Source: Anaerolineae bacterium
Lineage (GTDB): Bacteria; Chloroflexota; Anaerolineae; 4572-78; J111
Assembly (NCBI GenBank): GCA_016931895.1
Contig: JAFGDY010000315.1
Location: 1 to 64,000, forward strand
Reading direction: 5' to 3'
Length of the DNA: 64,000 nt
Position 1 is the stretch's first letter. Each line of letters opens with the position of its first letter. A program made the position numbers and the translations under genes. The notes beneath the pieces were generated by a model. It was not told where the DNA came from. It was given only the letters and a program-made list of their open reading frames with translations, and did no database searches. This document shows, piece by piece, positions 24,836-33,656 of the stretch.

Positions 24836-26317
24836 ATGACCTTGTTCAAGAAGTTTTTACCTCTGTTATGCCTGGCCGCGCTCGGGCTGTGGTTGACCGG
24901 CCCGGCCTACGCCCAAGACCCACCAGAAGGTCCGCTGCCCACGCTTGACTGGCAAGAACTACCCACCGAAAAATTCATCATTGTTTACGCCCAGGGCGTC
25001 ACACTAGAAGGACAGCCGGTGGATTGCCCCGCCTGCGGCCTTGCTCCCGCCGAATACTACGCTACCCTTGTTGATGAAATCTACACCGACTTGGCTGCTG
25101 TTTTCAACATTGAATTGCAAACACCCCTTAACCTGCGCCTCTTCCCCACCGAAGAGAGCTACTTTCAGGTCAATCCCCTGGCCAGGGAGTCGGGCGGGGT
25201 GGTGGCCCACTCCATGAACGATACAGAAGAAATAGCCCTGGCCTTGCCCCGCACCGAGGGTTGGGCCGAGGAAGACCTGACCAACAACATCCGCCACGAA
25301 ATCACCCATCTTTTTGCTTCCGCGCTATCAAACGGCAAACTCAACACCGGCTTTCAGGAAGGTATTGCCCAGTATCTGGAAAAGCCAAACGAAAAAACCG
25401 AAAAAAAACAAGATTTACTGCGCCAGGCTTATGAGCAGCAACGCCTCTTAACCTGGGCCGAATTGGACGACGCGCAAAAATTTTATGGCGACCCCCAGGT
25501 AGCTTATCCCCAGGCGTTCTCTATGGTTTCCTTTTTGATTGACCGCTACGGCCTGGCCAATTTTATAACCTTCATCAAAACAACGGCCAACGAGCCTGGT
25601 TATCGCAGCGCCCTGGAGTCTGCCTACAACATCCCGGCTGATGAATTGGAAGCCGAATGGCTGGATTATCTGCCCCAATATTTTGATGGACGCTGGCAGA
25701 TCAACGCAATTTACGCTTACGACTTGAGCCGGGTCATCGAATTGGTCAATAAAGGCGCCTATACCGATGCCGAAACTGAACTAAGCGCCATCATCACTTT
25801 ACTCCAAACAACGGAGCAAACCGACACGCTGGCCGCAGCCGAGTCCCTCCTGACCCGTATTCATCAAGGCCACAGCGCCGCCGCCTTTGCCGACCAGTCT
25901 CGGGCGGCCATCCAGGCCGGTAATTACGTCCAGGCTATTGAACTGGGCCACGCCGCCATTGCTGCTTACCAACAACTAGGGTACCTAGAGCGTATCCCCG
26001 AAATTCAAAATCACATCCACCGGGCCAACATTGGCCTGGAGGCGCTCGACCAATTGAGCCAGGGTGAGGCAATGCTGAACACGTTGCGCTTTTTTGAAGC
26101 AGAACGTGAAATCTACCAGGCCACCGTTTTGCTGCAATCCCTAGGTAATCAAACCGCCGCCCAACATGGCATTGAACTGTTGCAACAATCGGCTCAACGC
26201 CAGCGGATGCTGGCTTACGCCTTGGTGACCGTAGGCATTGCCATTTTACTGTTCAACGGCCTGCGCCGGCTCTTCAATCGCCTGAGTGCCACTCCCCTTG
26301 AGGTAGAATTGACATGA
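24836..26317 (+). CDS. Exported membrane-anchored gluzincin peptidase (peptidase MA-like)
   Basis: 493 aa. Signal peptide (1-26, cut after AYA). The zinc site is HEITH (H154, E155, H158) with the third ligand Glu at E175 in GFQEGIAQYLE, the HExxH-plus-E arrangement of peptidase_MA-like gluzincins. The spacing and the four cysteines or so near residue 63 (DCPACG) are visible. Residues about 300-460 form TPR-like helices, and a final helix (461-480) anchors the protein. It probably acts outside the membrane on proteins. Ends in an ATGA overlap with the next gene. Confidence 0.8.
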   Translation: MTLFKKFLPLLCLAALGLWLTGPAYAQDPPEGPLPTLDWQELPTEKFIIVYAQGVTLEGQPVDCPACGLAPAEYYATLVDEIYTDLAAVFNIELQTPLNLRLFPTEESYFQVNPLARESGGVVAHSMNDTEEIALALPRTEGWAEEDLTNNIRHEITHLFASALSNGKLNTGFQEGIAQYLEKPNEKTEKKQDLLRQAYEQQRLLTWAELDDAQKFYGDPQVAYPQAFSMVSFLIDRYGLANFITFIKTTANEPGYRSALESAYNIPADELEAEWLDYLPQYFDGRWQINAIYAYDLSRVIELVNKGAYTDAETELSAIITLLQTTEQTDTLAAAESLLTRIHQGHSAAAFADQSRAAIQAGNYVQAIELGHAAIAAYQQLGYLERIPEIQNHIHRANIGLEALDQLSQGEAMLNTLRFFEAEREIYQATVLLQSLGNQTAAQHGIELLQQSAQRQRMLAYALVTVGIAILLFNGLRRLFNRLSATPLEVELT

Positions 26318-27663
26318 CCGCCGAAACCCAACCTCTCTTCTTAAAATCCTTGCAACAACTTCAAACCGCCTTTTGGTTACGCCGGGCCGCCCACTGGGTG
26401 ATCCGCGCCGCCTGGTTAGCCCTGCTCGTCCCCACCATTTTTATGGCCGGTTACCTGTGGCTAAACTGGGAAGTGCGCTGGTATTATTGGACGCTGCCCA
26501 TGCTCCTCATTGTCTTACTTTCTTTGCTCTGGTCTAGCCGCCCCATTAGCCGCAAACGCATTGCGTGCCGTTTGGATGATCGCCTGGAACTGCAAACCCG
26601 TTTAACCACGGCCCTTGAAATAAGTGATACGCCCCAAACCCACAATCCGGTGGAGCAGCATCTTTTACAGGAAACCGAAGAAATCACTGCCACCCTGCGC
26701 CGGGGGGTGCCTCTTGTCAACCGGACCCTGTGGGTGGAAATACAAGCCCTTATTGCCGTTGCCGCGATACTGGGCGCCCTACTGATGATTGACTCCCTGG
26801 CGCCACGGATTCCGCAGGTCAATCCAACCGACCTGCCCGCCACCTGGAAAGAACCAAGCGCCAGCGAGGTGCTGCCTTCGGAAAATCCGCCGCTGGCTCA
26901 ATCCATTGCCCCGGAAGACGTGCAAACAGACCCGATGCACGAAGAGGATTTTCAAACCGCCCTGCGAATTTTGGCCGACGTATTGCGCGACCATGCCGTC
27001 ACCCATTCCATTGCCGAAGCCATTGACGATAATGACCTGGAGCGGGCCGCTCAAAATTTGCGCCGCCTGGCCGATCAATTGGATAACCTCTCACCAGAAG
27101 CGCGGGCCGAGTTGAGCAATCTATTACAGGAAGCGGCCGACAAAATTGGCAACATTGCTCCCAGCATCACCGATCCCCTGCAAGCCGGCAGCGCCGCCCT
27201 GGACAATGACGACCTGCTGCAAGCCGGCCAGTCTCTGGAAGAGCTAGCCCGGGTTTTGGAGGAAATTGAAGATTCGCCGGCTGAAGTGGCCGAGTACAAA
27301 GAAGTGGCCGAGGAAAATATTCCCGCGCCCGATCCCCTACAAACCGAACAAAGCCCCGCTTCTCCGCAAGACGACACAATGGATGACAACCCCATTGAGA
27401 GTGAAACAGAGCAAGACGAACAGCCCACCGAAGAAGAACGCCTGGCTATGGAAGGCGACCCTTTGGAGTTGGAAAGCGAGGCCGAATCCGAAGAAAGCGT
27501 GGTGCAAGAGGCCGATCCTGACGCCGAAGCCGGTGATGCCGAAGCCGAAGATGCTCCCTTCACCCGCCAGCCCCTCGACGCGCCGGCCCAACAACTGGGC
27601 CGCGATCCCTTGATCTATCCCTGGGAAAAACGGGAAGTCATTAGGCGGTACTTTACGCCGTGA
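26314..27663 (+). CDS. Acidic membrane protein of unknown function
   Basis: 449 aa, coupled to the peptidase gene by ATGA. Two membrane helices near residues 28-75, a third near 148-165, then a long soluble part: helical repeats rich in Leu/Ala/Asp (210-330) with ALDNDDLLQAGQSLEELARV, an extremely acidic low-complexity region (about 340-420) and a conserved-looking end YPWEKREVIRRYFTP. Similar tails occur in proteins next to MoxR/DUF58 genes, but those are absent here. Function unknown. Confidence 0.65.
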   Translation: MTAETQPLFLKSLQQLQTAFWLRRAAHWVIRAAWLALLVPTIFMAGYLWLNWEVRWYYWTLPMLLIVLLSLLWSSRPISRKRIACRLDDRLELQTRLTTALEISDTPQTHNPVEQHLLQETEEITATLRRGVPLVNRTLWVEIQALIAVAAILGALLMIDSLAPRIPQVNPTDLPATWKEPSASEVLPSENPPLAQSIAPEDVQTDPMHEEDFQTALRILADVLRDHAVTHSIAEAIDDNDLERAAQNLRRLADQLDNLSPEARAELSNLLQEAADKIGNIAPSITDPLQAGSAALDNDDLLQAGQSLEELARVLEEIEDSPAEVAEYKEVAEENIPAPDPLQTEQSPASPQDDTMDDNPIESETEQDEQPTEEERLAMEGDPLELESEAESEESVVQEADPDAEAGDAEAEDAPFTRQPLDAPAQQLGRDPLIYPWEKREVIRRYFTP

Positions 27664-27711
27664 TGCTAAAATGCTAACCGGAAAAGTGTTTGATTGCTCG
27701 ATAAAGAGGAT

Positions 27712-27936
27712 ATGGCAAGCGTAGGGAAAATCATCGTTGCCATAGGCGTGTTGCTGGTGGTTCTTGGCCTGGGGCTATGGTTTTTTGCCGATAAATTCAG
27801 TTGGTTTGGCTATCTCCCCGGTGACATCCGGGGCGAGCGGCCAGGATTTCGCTTCTATGCTCCCCTCACCAGTATGCTCATCATTAGCCTTGTGCTTAGT
27901 ATTATCCTCTCTGTTTTGGCCAGGCTCTTTAAATAG
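27712..27936 (+). CDS. DUF2905 small membrane protein
   Basis: 74 aa from ATG 27712 (GAGG close ahead; TTG 27694 would add six residues). Two helices flank the signature FSWFGYLPGDIRGERPGFRF, the defining core of DUF2905. Function unknown. Its stop lies in the first of two tandem direct repeats. Confidence 0.85.
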   Translation: MASVGKIIVAIGVLLVVLGLGLWFFADKFSWFGYLPGDIRGERPGFRFYAPLTSMLIISLVLSIILSVLARLFK

Positions 27937-27970
27937 TTGACCGTTCAAAGTTAGTTGACCGTTCAAAGTT
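27935..27970. repeat. Two exact adjacent 18-bp direct repeats
   Basis: AGTTGACCGTTCAAAGTT occurs at 27935-27952 and again at 27953-27970 with no base between, beginning inside the DUF2905 stop. A replication-slippage duplication or a short tandem repeat of the same style as the GTC heptamers. Confidence 0.8.
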
Positions 27971-27975
27971 GCCAA

Positions 27976-28014
27976 CACAAGAACCCCCACTATCGTTTAA
28001 TGGGGGTTCTTGTG
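27976..28014. terminator. Bidirectional hairpin between convergent genes
   Basis: Perfect 14-bp stem: 27976-27989 (CACAAGAACCCCCA) with 28001-28014, loop 11. It separates DUF2905 from a convergent minus-strand gene. T-runs are weak on both sides, so efficiency is uncertain. Confidence 0.65.
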
Positions 28015-28035
28015 ATTCTTGCGGCAGCCTGCCTT

Positions 28036-29967
28036 TTACGGCCCGCCTTGTATTTCAAGCTCGTATTCAAGGGGTCCAATATCGTGATTGTATATTTTAA
28101 CGTAATAAGTGTGTTCTTCCATCAATTGGCCCCGCCACAATACCTGTAGACTTTTTACATCTTTGGTCTCGTTGGGAGAGGTAGCGCTGGTACCTAATGG
28201 TTCAAGTTCGTCTGTTGTGCCGCGTGTCCAAATTTGCAGTTGGTCGGCGGGATATATGGCAAAATCGGCGTGGCGGGCGCGGATGTCGTCCAAAGGGGTG
28301 TTGGTCAGGTAAAAGATGAAATCATGTTGGGGTGTGGTGTCGTTGTAGGAATCTCGATAGTAAAATTCGTACCAAATTTCCTCACCGGCGTCCAACGTGC
28401 CTTTGGTGGTGCCAATTTTGAGCGGGATAGATTCGGGAGGGGATTCACCGGGGACCGGCGGCTGCATCGGGCGGGTGGGCGGCGAAGCTTCCGGTTGGGA
28501 CACGCGCCCGGCAGTATCGTCGGCCTGGTGAAGGGTAGGATTGCCCAATTCGGCATTTTCCACATCATCCGGGAACAAGTAATAGTCTATTACATCCACA
28601 GTGCCGTTGGTGACTTTAATGAGATAACGATCGCCATCAACCAACGAACCGGACCAAAGGCGCTCGCCGGTATTGGGATCCTCATCTCTGGAAACCCACG
28701 CGCCATCGCCAAAGTGGGCCATATAGTCGGCATCGCCCCGCTCCCACACATGATATTGGCTGGCCGGGAATAATTCAAAATTAACGTAGTGACTCGTGTA
28801 GCCGGTGCGGGGAGTAAAGAACATGGTCAACGCCATATCCTCAATCAAATCTTCATCCAAATCATCTCGCCGCAGCGAATACCAGTGTTCGCCATGAGGA
28901 GCCAGCCGGCCGCTGTTTACATTGTTCAGGTCAAGTTCCAGAGGATTATTGGGATAGATATTCACCGGCGTATAATCTACCTCGGGTTGGATCGGTTCGG
29001 CAAGGGTTGTGGTTGAGCCGTCATCCTCGTCATCCCCAGTATTGTCATCATCGGTGCGCAACTCAGGATTTTTAACCGTTTGCGGCGGAATAGCCAGCCA
29101 GCCCAACGAGTCGGCTTGAATGAGCCATTGGGCCGCCGATTGAGCTTCCTGGCCTTCGATAGCTTGCGCAATCAACGTCCATAACATTTGAGGATCGGCT
29201 TCGTGGGGATCGGGGATGGCTTCCGGCAGCGTATCTGCCGTAACAATCCAGCCCACGGCCTGGGCTTCTTGCATCCAAATAGAGGCCTGGTCGGCCGTCA
29301 TATTGTCTACGGCCATGGCGGTCAGGGTCCAGGCCAGTTGGCGCGTATTGAGGGCCTCGGCATTGCCAATGGTTGTCTTAAAGCTGGCCGGCACGGCCCG
29401 AGACAAAGCCGGTTGTTCCGCTTTAGCTTCCAGGGCATAATCCAGAGCAAAGGGGGAATCATTAAAAACACGCACATAGTAGCGCTCTTGTTCGGCCACA
29501 CTGCCTGTCCAAAAAGACTCGGCCAGGCTTTGATTGGTAGTTTTTAAAGGAGAACGTAACCCTAACCCCACTACTTCTTGCGGATCGGCCGGGTTTTGAA
29601 ACCAAGAGCCGGCAGGTTTTTGGGCCAACACCTCAAAGTTGACCTGGGTGGGACTGATGAGCGCCTCGCTCTCGTAGCGTAAAGCCAGAGAAATCCAAGG
29701 GATCTCAGCATCGGCAAAGTTGTTTCGCGTATAGGTATACCAATCCTCTTCGCCGGGGTTGAGATGATCTACATTGACTCCTTGGCCGAGGGAACGAGCG
29801 TCTTGAGCAGAGTTGCCGCTTGGAGCGCTGAAAGAGAAATCCAGCAGGTTGGGGCCGGGATTGGTGGTGGCAAACACCGGCACGGCAACAATAAGCAGCG
29901 CAATGATCACCAGGCTGTAACCAAACAGCGTTTTGTAAGTTAACTTTGATAAAAAGGTCCGTTTCAT
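28036..29967 (-). CDS. Secreted three-repeat beta-domain protein
   Basis: 643 aa from ATG 29967, six bases after GGAGG; earlier in-frame starts sit on or before the ribosome site. Signal peptide ends in PVFA. Three related domains of about 130 residues (roughly 30-165, 285-420, 475-640) share a pattern: acidic N-part, G-E-x-W-Y, (V/A)NF-E/A-x-(F/Y)PA, W-x-G and a Y-V-K-(I/V)-x-N end, like bacterial pre-peptidase C-terminal domains. Between the first two lie two 45-residue helical repeats (QLAWTLTAMAVDN and QMLWTLIAQAIEG). A binding or surface role is inferred; no catalytic site was seen. Confidence 0.7.
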   Translation of the reverse strand: MKRTFLSKLTYKTLFGYSLVIIALLIVAVPVFATTNPGPNLLDFSFSAPSGNSAQDARSLGQGVNVDHLNPGEEDWYTYTRNNFADAEIPWISLALRYESEALISPTQVNFEVLAQKPAGSWFQNPADPQEVVGLGLRSPLKTTNQSLAESFWTGSVAEQERYYVRVFNDSPFALDYALEAKAEQPALSRAVPASFKTTIGNAEALNTRQLAWTLTAMAVDNMTADQASIWMQEAQAVGWIVTADTLPEAIPDPHEADPQMLWTLIAQAIEGQEAQSAAQWLIQADSLGWLAIPPQTVKNPELRTDDDNTGDDEDDGSTTTLAEPIQPEVDYTPVNIYPNNPLELDLNNVNSGRLAPHGEHWYSLRRDDLDEDLIEDMALTMFFTPRTGYTSHYVNFELFPASQYHVWERGDADYMAHFGDGAWVSRDEDPNTGERLWSGSLVDGDRYLIKVTNGTVDVIDYYLFPDDVENAELGNPTLHQADDTAGRVSQPEASPPTRPMQPPVPGESPPESIPLKIGTTKGTLDAGEEIWYEFYYRDSYNDTTPQHDFIFYLTNTPLDDIRARHADFAIYPADQLQIWTRGTTDELEPLGTSATSPNETKDVKSLQVLWRGQLMEEHTYYVKIYNHDIGPLEYELEIQGGP

Positions 29968-30048
29968 TTTCATCCTCCGTTCTACACAACAAAACACAAC
30001 AGGCCAAGTGGAGGAAGTTGGTGGGGTTAAGCACAATTTCCTACAAAC

Positions 30049-30077
30049 AGCTTACCATAAAATCAAGCCTTAGTCAA
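30049..30077 (-). promoter_or_regulatory. Promoter of the three-repeat secreted protein
   Basis: Read on the minus strand: TTGACT (30077-30072), 17 bases, TAAGCT (30054-30049). It lies about 80 bases before the start codon. Confidence 0.5.
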
Positions 30078-30099
30078 TTATGTCAAGTTCCCAAAATAA

Positions 30100-30134
30100 C
30101 AAAACCTCCCGGCTTTTACAGCGAGGAGGTTTTG
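30100..30134 (-). terminator. Intrinsic terminator after the cohesin-dockerin gene
   Basis: CAAAACCTCC (30100-30109) and GGAGGTTTTG (30125-30134) form a perfect 10-bp stem; on the minus strand it is followed by TTATTTT. It ends the minus-strand unit starting at 33036. Confidence 0.7.
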
Positions 30135-30143
30135 CCAAAATGA

Positions 30144-30192
30144 AGACCCTAAAGGTTTTTGGCGAACCGGAGCCTGGATACCTTTAGGGTCT
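30144..30192. repeat. 13-bp inverted repeat with CCTAAAGG core
   Basis: AGACCCTAAAGGT (30144-30156) and its exact complement (30180-30192) around a 23-base loop. The same ACCCTAAA/TTTAGGGT core recurs at 41100-41119 and a relative at 19478-19507. The remaining spacer (30193-30276) has GC-rich GTCGC/GCGAC segments and no gene. Confidence 0.6.
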
Positions 30193-30276
30193 GGGTTAAC
30201 CTGGCAGAATCTTGGCGACGTTTTCCGCGGCGATCTGGTGGTCACTTTCGTCGCGGTAAACCTGACCGCGGCGACT

Positions 30277-33036
30277 TTAGTCGCTTAGACAATTCCAGGT
30301 TTGAACACCTTCACCAAAGTTGATGCTCACCAGGATGATGTCGAGAACGTCCACAATCTCATCCCGGTTGATGTCGGTGGGCAGGCCGGGGCCGGTATTG
30401 CCCAGACTGAGGCCAACGGCGGTCGCGTCGGTGATGTCTACAATGTTATCACCATTAACATCGCCACTCTTCAGAGCAACCGTAACCAGGATTGTCTCCG
30501 GCGCCGTTATGGTGGGCGCAGTACAAACGGACGGCAGGTAGCCCGGCGCATCGGCGGTGATGGAGGTATGCAGTCCCGGGGTCACATCCACAATGCTGAA
30601 CTGACCCGTTGCCCCGGTGGTATAACTTTGCCCACTATCATCAACCGACACAACGGCATCCGACCAATTGTTGTTAGCTCGACCCGACAGGCTGACTTGT
30701 CCTGTAAGCGTAGCCATTCCCGGTTCGGTGGTCGGCGTCGGCGAAGTGGTCGGCTCACTCGTCGGTTCGGTGGTTGGCGTCGGTGAAGTGGTCGGCTCAG
30801 TTGTCGGTTCGGTGGTTGGCGTTGGTGAAATGGTCGGCTCAGTTGTCGGTTCGGTGGTTGGCGTTGGTGAAGTGGTCGGCTCAGTTGTCGGTTCGGTGGT
30901 CGGCGTTGGCGAAGTGGTCGGCTCAGGGCCAATCGTGACAGTATAACTCTGCGGGATTACGTCAAAAGCAGTGGCTTCGGGATTACCCAGTTTCTCATTT
31001 TCAAAGGTAAACGTCACCTCACCTGAAGCGTCGGTGGCCACAGTAACTTCAAACGTCAGCAGCACAACATCACCGGTCAAGCCGGATACATCACCCTGGC
31101 GGCTGGCCACCATTGTGATTTTACCGGCCACATTGTCTACATTATTGAGTACAACAAAAGGTAAATTGGCGTTGACCTGGGAGTTACTGACTGTAACTTT
31201 ACTGGAGTCGTAGTTGACGTCCAACTGCGCTCCGTAAATGCCGTCGCCCCCTACCCCTTGCGCTTCAACAGCCACCGTGAAAGACTCGCCCGGATTGGCA
31301 GAACTGGGGCCATCAAAGGCCAGGATAACCGGACTGGGAGTTGGCTCGGCAGTGGGTGAAGTGGTAGGTGAGGTGGTGGGGTTAGTGGTAGGTGAAGTGG
31401 TGGGGTTAGTAGTGGGTGTAGGTGTAGGCGTAGACGGCTCGCCTGTTCCCTCGTCGGCAAAAATCAAAACTGCTCCGCCACCTGACTGGCCGCCATCTGG
31501 AAATTCATTCCAGCAGCGGTCGGTAACGTACACTTTGCCGTTGTTGGGATTGATGGCAATTTCAAAGGGATTTTTCCATTGCAGGCTATCGCTCACCAGC
31601 GGCGGATTACCAACAACCGTGTGGGGGAGTTTCCATACACCGGGCGCGTCACCGGCCAATACTCCGCCATCAAAATTGATGGCATAGGTCCCGCCCCGCG
31701 CTTCGCTGTTGCAGACGGCCTCGTCGCCATAGGCATCCACGTAGGGGAAGCCAGCATAGGTGCCCAGCATGTGCTGCGTGGCCGGGTTGTAAACCAAACC
31801 AACTTCGGCATAATCACCAACCTTGATATCGGAATTGCGCAGCAACACATTCTTGGGGTCTATCGTCGAAAAGCTATAGACCAACAATTTGTTGGGGTTG
31901 ATAAAATCGGGCTGGACCGGGTCAGCGCGAGTATCACGGGCATAGGTCATGAACAGCCGCGGCTCAATCATCCCTTCCTCTTGCCAGAGACCAATGGCAT
32001 AGGGTGAACCACTGGGGCGTTTAGCGTCTCCATAGGGCAGGATAATATTCTGTTCCGTGTACCCAAAAGGTTCGGCGCTATTAAGCCCCCGGAACTGGAA
32101 GGGGCCAGGATTGTTGTAATCTCCGGTAATGGCGTCACGCATGGTCACATAATTGTAGCCTTGTAAACTCTTAGCCACTACCAGCTCAAAGGGACTGAAA
32201 CCATATTGGTTGGCGATAGGTGGCTCGGCCACAATCTCGGTGCCATTGATAATTACCACCCGCCCGTCCTTATAATCCGGAAAGTGAACCCAACCCGTAA
32301 GCGGGTTAACGTCTGGCGCAGTAGGCCCAAAAGTATCGCGTTCCGGTTTAACATTGGCTATAACGTTATCGGTGTTGGCGTCAATCACGGAAACCAACCC
32401 GTCTTCAAAAGCGCCCACGTAAACGTTATCGCCGGACACAGCCACGCCCCAGGGGCCACGTCCAATACCGTCCGGCCCGCCGGGAATGGTGCGGAGCACT
32501 TCATCAGTGTCACCATCAATCACGGCTACAAAGGGATACGGCTTGGTTACAACCGTTTCAGTTACCGCGCTTGTTGAAACTTCTGATAGGATGACCGGCC
32601 CCTGAAAAGCAACGTAAACCTTATTTAACCCGGCATGTATCGCCACTCCCTTGGGATGCACCGGATAAACGGCGCCTAGAGTCACTTCAGCCTGCTCTCC
32701 TTCAGCCAAGTCAATAGGAGTACGAGGGGTGGTAGGGTAGTAGCCCTGGCTGGTTCCGCTGAAACGCAGAAAGGGGGTATAGCTTCCGGGAGCCAGATCG
32801 GTAAACGTAGCCGGAATAGGCAAACAATTGGTTTCGTCGTTCAAACAAGCCTCTACACCGGCAGGAACAACGCCGTCAACAGCATCGTCGCAATCACCAT
32901 CCGCGTTTTGATCGGTACAGGCGTTGACCATAATCGTCCCATCACCTTGGGCATAAACCACGCCAAATGGTAAAGCGATAAGCAGTAACAGCCCCAACAC
33001 GATAAACCACCGTTTAGTAAAAATTATATTTCTCAT
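30277..33036 (-). CDS. Secreted beta-propeller protein with cohesin and dockerin domains
   Basis: 919 aa, AGGAG before ATG 33036. Signal peptide (1-29, ends VYA). Residues 30-125: a Cys-containing beta domain (DQNADGDCDDAVDG); 125-525: NHL/YVTN-like propeller with PWGVAVSGDNVYVG and NPNNGKVYVTDR; 530-570: Thr/Pro linker; about 572-700: cohesin-like domain (SANPGESFTVAVEAQG, GAQLDVNYDSSKV, LLTFEVTV); 702-772: five 14-residue PTTSPTPTTEP repeats; 774-855: carboxypeptidase-regulatory-like beta-sandwich; 862-919: type I dockerin with two calcium loops, DVNGDNIVDITD and DINRDEIVDVLD. Cohesins bind dockerins in cellulosomes; here no cellulase accompanies it. Likely surface or adhesive; the exact partner is unknown. 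Confidence 0.85.
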   Translation of the reverse strand: MRNIIFTKRWFIVLGLLLLIALPFGVVYAQGDGTIMVNACTDQNADGDCDDAVDGVVPAGVEACLNDETNCLPIPATFTDLAPGSYTPFLRFSGTSQGYYPTTPRTPIDLAEGEQAEVTLGAVYPVHPKGVAIHAGLNKVYVAFQGPVILSEVSTSAVTETVVTKPYPFVAVIDGDTDEVLRTIPGGPDGIGRGPWGVAVSGDNVYVGAFEDGLVSVIDANTDNVIANVKPERDTFGPTAPDVNPLTGWVHFPDYKDGRVVIINGTEIVAEPPIANQYGFSPFELVVAKSLQGYNYVTMRDAITGDYNNPGPFQFRGLNSAEPFGYTEQNIILPYGDAKRPSGSPYAIGLWQEEGMIEPRLFMTYARDTRADPVQPDFINPNKLLVYSFSTIDPKNVLLRNSDIKVGDYAEVGLVYNPATQHMLGTYAGFPYVDAYGDEAVCNSEARGGTYAINFDGGVLAGDAPGVWKLPHTVVGNPPLVSDSLQWKNPFEIAINPNNGKVYVTDRCWNEFPDGGQSGGGAVLIFADEGTGEPSTPTPTPTTNPTTSPTTNPTTSPTTSPTAEPTPSPVILAFDGPSSANPGESFTVAVEAQGVGGDGIYGAQLDVNYDSSKVTVSNSQVNANLPFVVLNNVDNVAGKITMVASRQGDVSGLTGDVVLLTFEVTVATDASGEVTFTFENEKLGNPEATAFDVIPQSYTVTIGPEPTTSPTPTTEPTTEPTTSPTPTTEPTTEPTISPTPTTEPTTEPTTSPTPTTEPTSEPTTSPTPTTEPGMATLTGQVSLSGRANNNWSDAVVSVDDSGQSYTTGATGQFSIVDVTPGLHTSITADAPGYLPSVCTAPTITAPETILVTVALKSGDVNGDNIVDITDATAVGLSLGNTGPGLPTDINRDEIVDVLDIILVSINFGEGVQTWNCLSD
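30718..30927. repeat. 42-bp tandem repeat inside the cohesin-dockerin gene
   Basis: Five nearly identical 42-base units encoding the 14-residue linker repeat (E-P-T-T-S-P-T-P-T-T-E-P-T-T). The number of units probably varies between strains and changes linker length. Confidence 0.85.
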
Positions 33037-33138
33037 TTTTGCGTCTCCTAACTATTATCTGGATTCAGGCGTATAGCCCGAATTCAGGCTAACAAACCTC
33101 TAACGAGGAAAAGCGTAACTGCCTATCGCAGTTTAGCG

Positions 33139-33243
33139 CTATAAACGGGCGTTAAATCTTATTGCCCAACCGAATCCCTCCCAGGTATTACCCCTAGCCT
33201 GGCGGGCTTCTTCCACTGAATGTTTGCGCCTCCATTTTGCCAT
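33139..33243 (-). CDS. Possible 34-aa leader peptide
   Basis: ATG 33243 stands two bases after AGGAGG and the frame runs 34 codons to TAG. The product is basic (MAKWRRKHSVEEARQA at its start) and matches no family known to me. It lies between a terminator (33269-33328) and the cohesin-dockerin gene, about 100 bases before its start. It may be a leader peptide or a chance frame. Confidence 0.35.
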   Translation of the reverse strand: MAKWRRKHSVEEARQARGNTWEGFGWAIRFNARL

Positions 33244-33268
33244 TACCTCCTACTCTTTTCTTAAGCAA

Positions 33269-33490
33269 CAAAAACGCCCCCTGCGCGCTTTGAGTCTTTT
33301 ACAGATAGACCCAAAGACAGGGGGCGTTGAAAGGCAAGCACATACTTTAAACAGGACGAAACTTGGCTAATTCAAATCTCGTCCTGATGGTCTGGCGTGT
33401 TGCCGGATAGCCCTGAACGCAGGTGTAAATTTGTTAAAGAACAACCCCCAACTGGTGGGGTTGATTAGGTTACACTTAAGGTAACACTAC
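33269..33490 (-). ncRNA. Structured RNA from promoter to terminator (leader riboregulator or sRNA)
   Basis: The minus-strand transcript starting near 33490 would fold into GTGTAA/TTACAC (33475-33470 with 33428-33423) enclosing CAACCCC/GGGGTTG, then CAGGACGA/TCGTCCTG (33386-33379 with 33359-33352), then a long terminator hairpin (33328-33273) with T-run. No known riboswitch class was recognised. It precedes the cohesin-dockerin gene by about 230 bases. The rest of the spacer, 33525-33656, shows no gene. Confidence 0.55.
33273..33328 (-). terminator. Strong intrinsic terminator upstream of the cohesin-dockerin gene
   Basis: AACGCCCCCTG (33273-33283) pairs with CAGGGGGCGTT (33318-33328); the inner CTTTG-GTC segments add pairs. 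On the minus strand the stem is followed by GTTTTTGTT. Confidence 0.8.
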
Positions 33491-33496
33491 TTAACA

Positions 33497-33524
33497 ATTG
33501 TAACATATTTTAAGGCAATGACAA
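33497..33524 (-). promoter_or_regulatory. Promoter of the structured RNA
   Basis: Minus strand: TTGTCA (33524-33519), 16 bases, TACAAT (33502-33497). Confidence 0.6.
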
Positions 33525-33656
33525 CAGGGTAATAAGTCCTAATCAGGATTTGCTGGGGATTCAGCCCTGGCACAAACAATGCCAACAAAGATTACATTAT
33601 TGGGGACAATTATAATCTGGCGGAAAGGAAATTGTTGATAACAGACAGTGAGGCAA

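Noticed and set aside
30718-30927. Possible CRISPR array from 42-bp periodic DNA
   Set aside because: The units are tandem without unique spacers and encode the protein linker.
30668-31687. Val/Gly-repeat frames on the plus strand
   Set aside because: They are the reverse reading of the Thr/Pro linker repeats.
33269-33490. c-di-GMP-I, SAM, glycine or fluoride riboswitch
   Set aside because: The diagnostic conserved segments of each class are missing.
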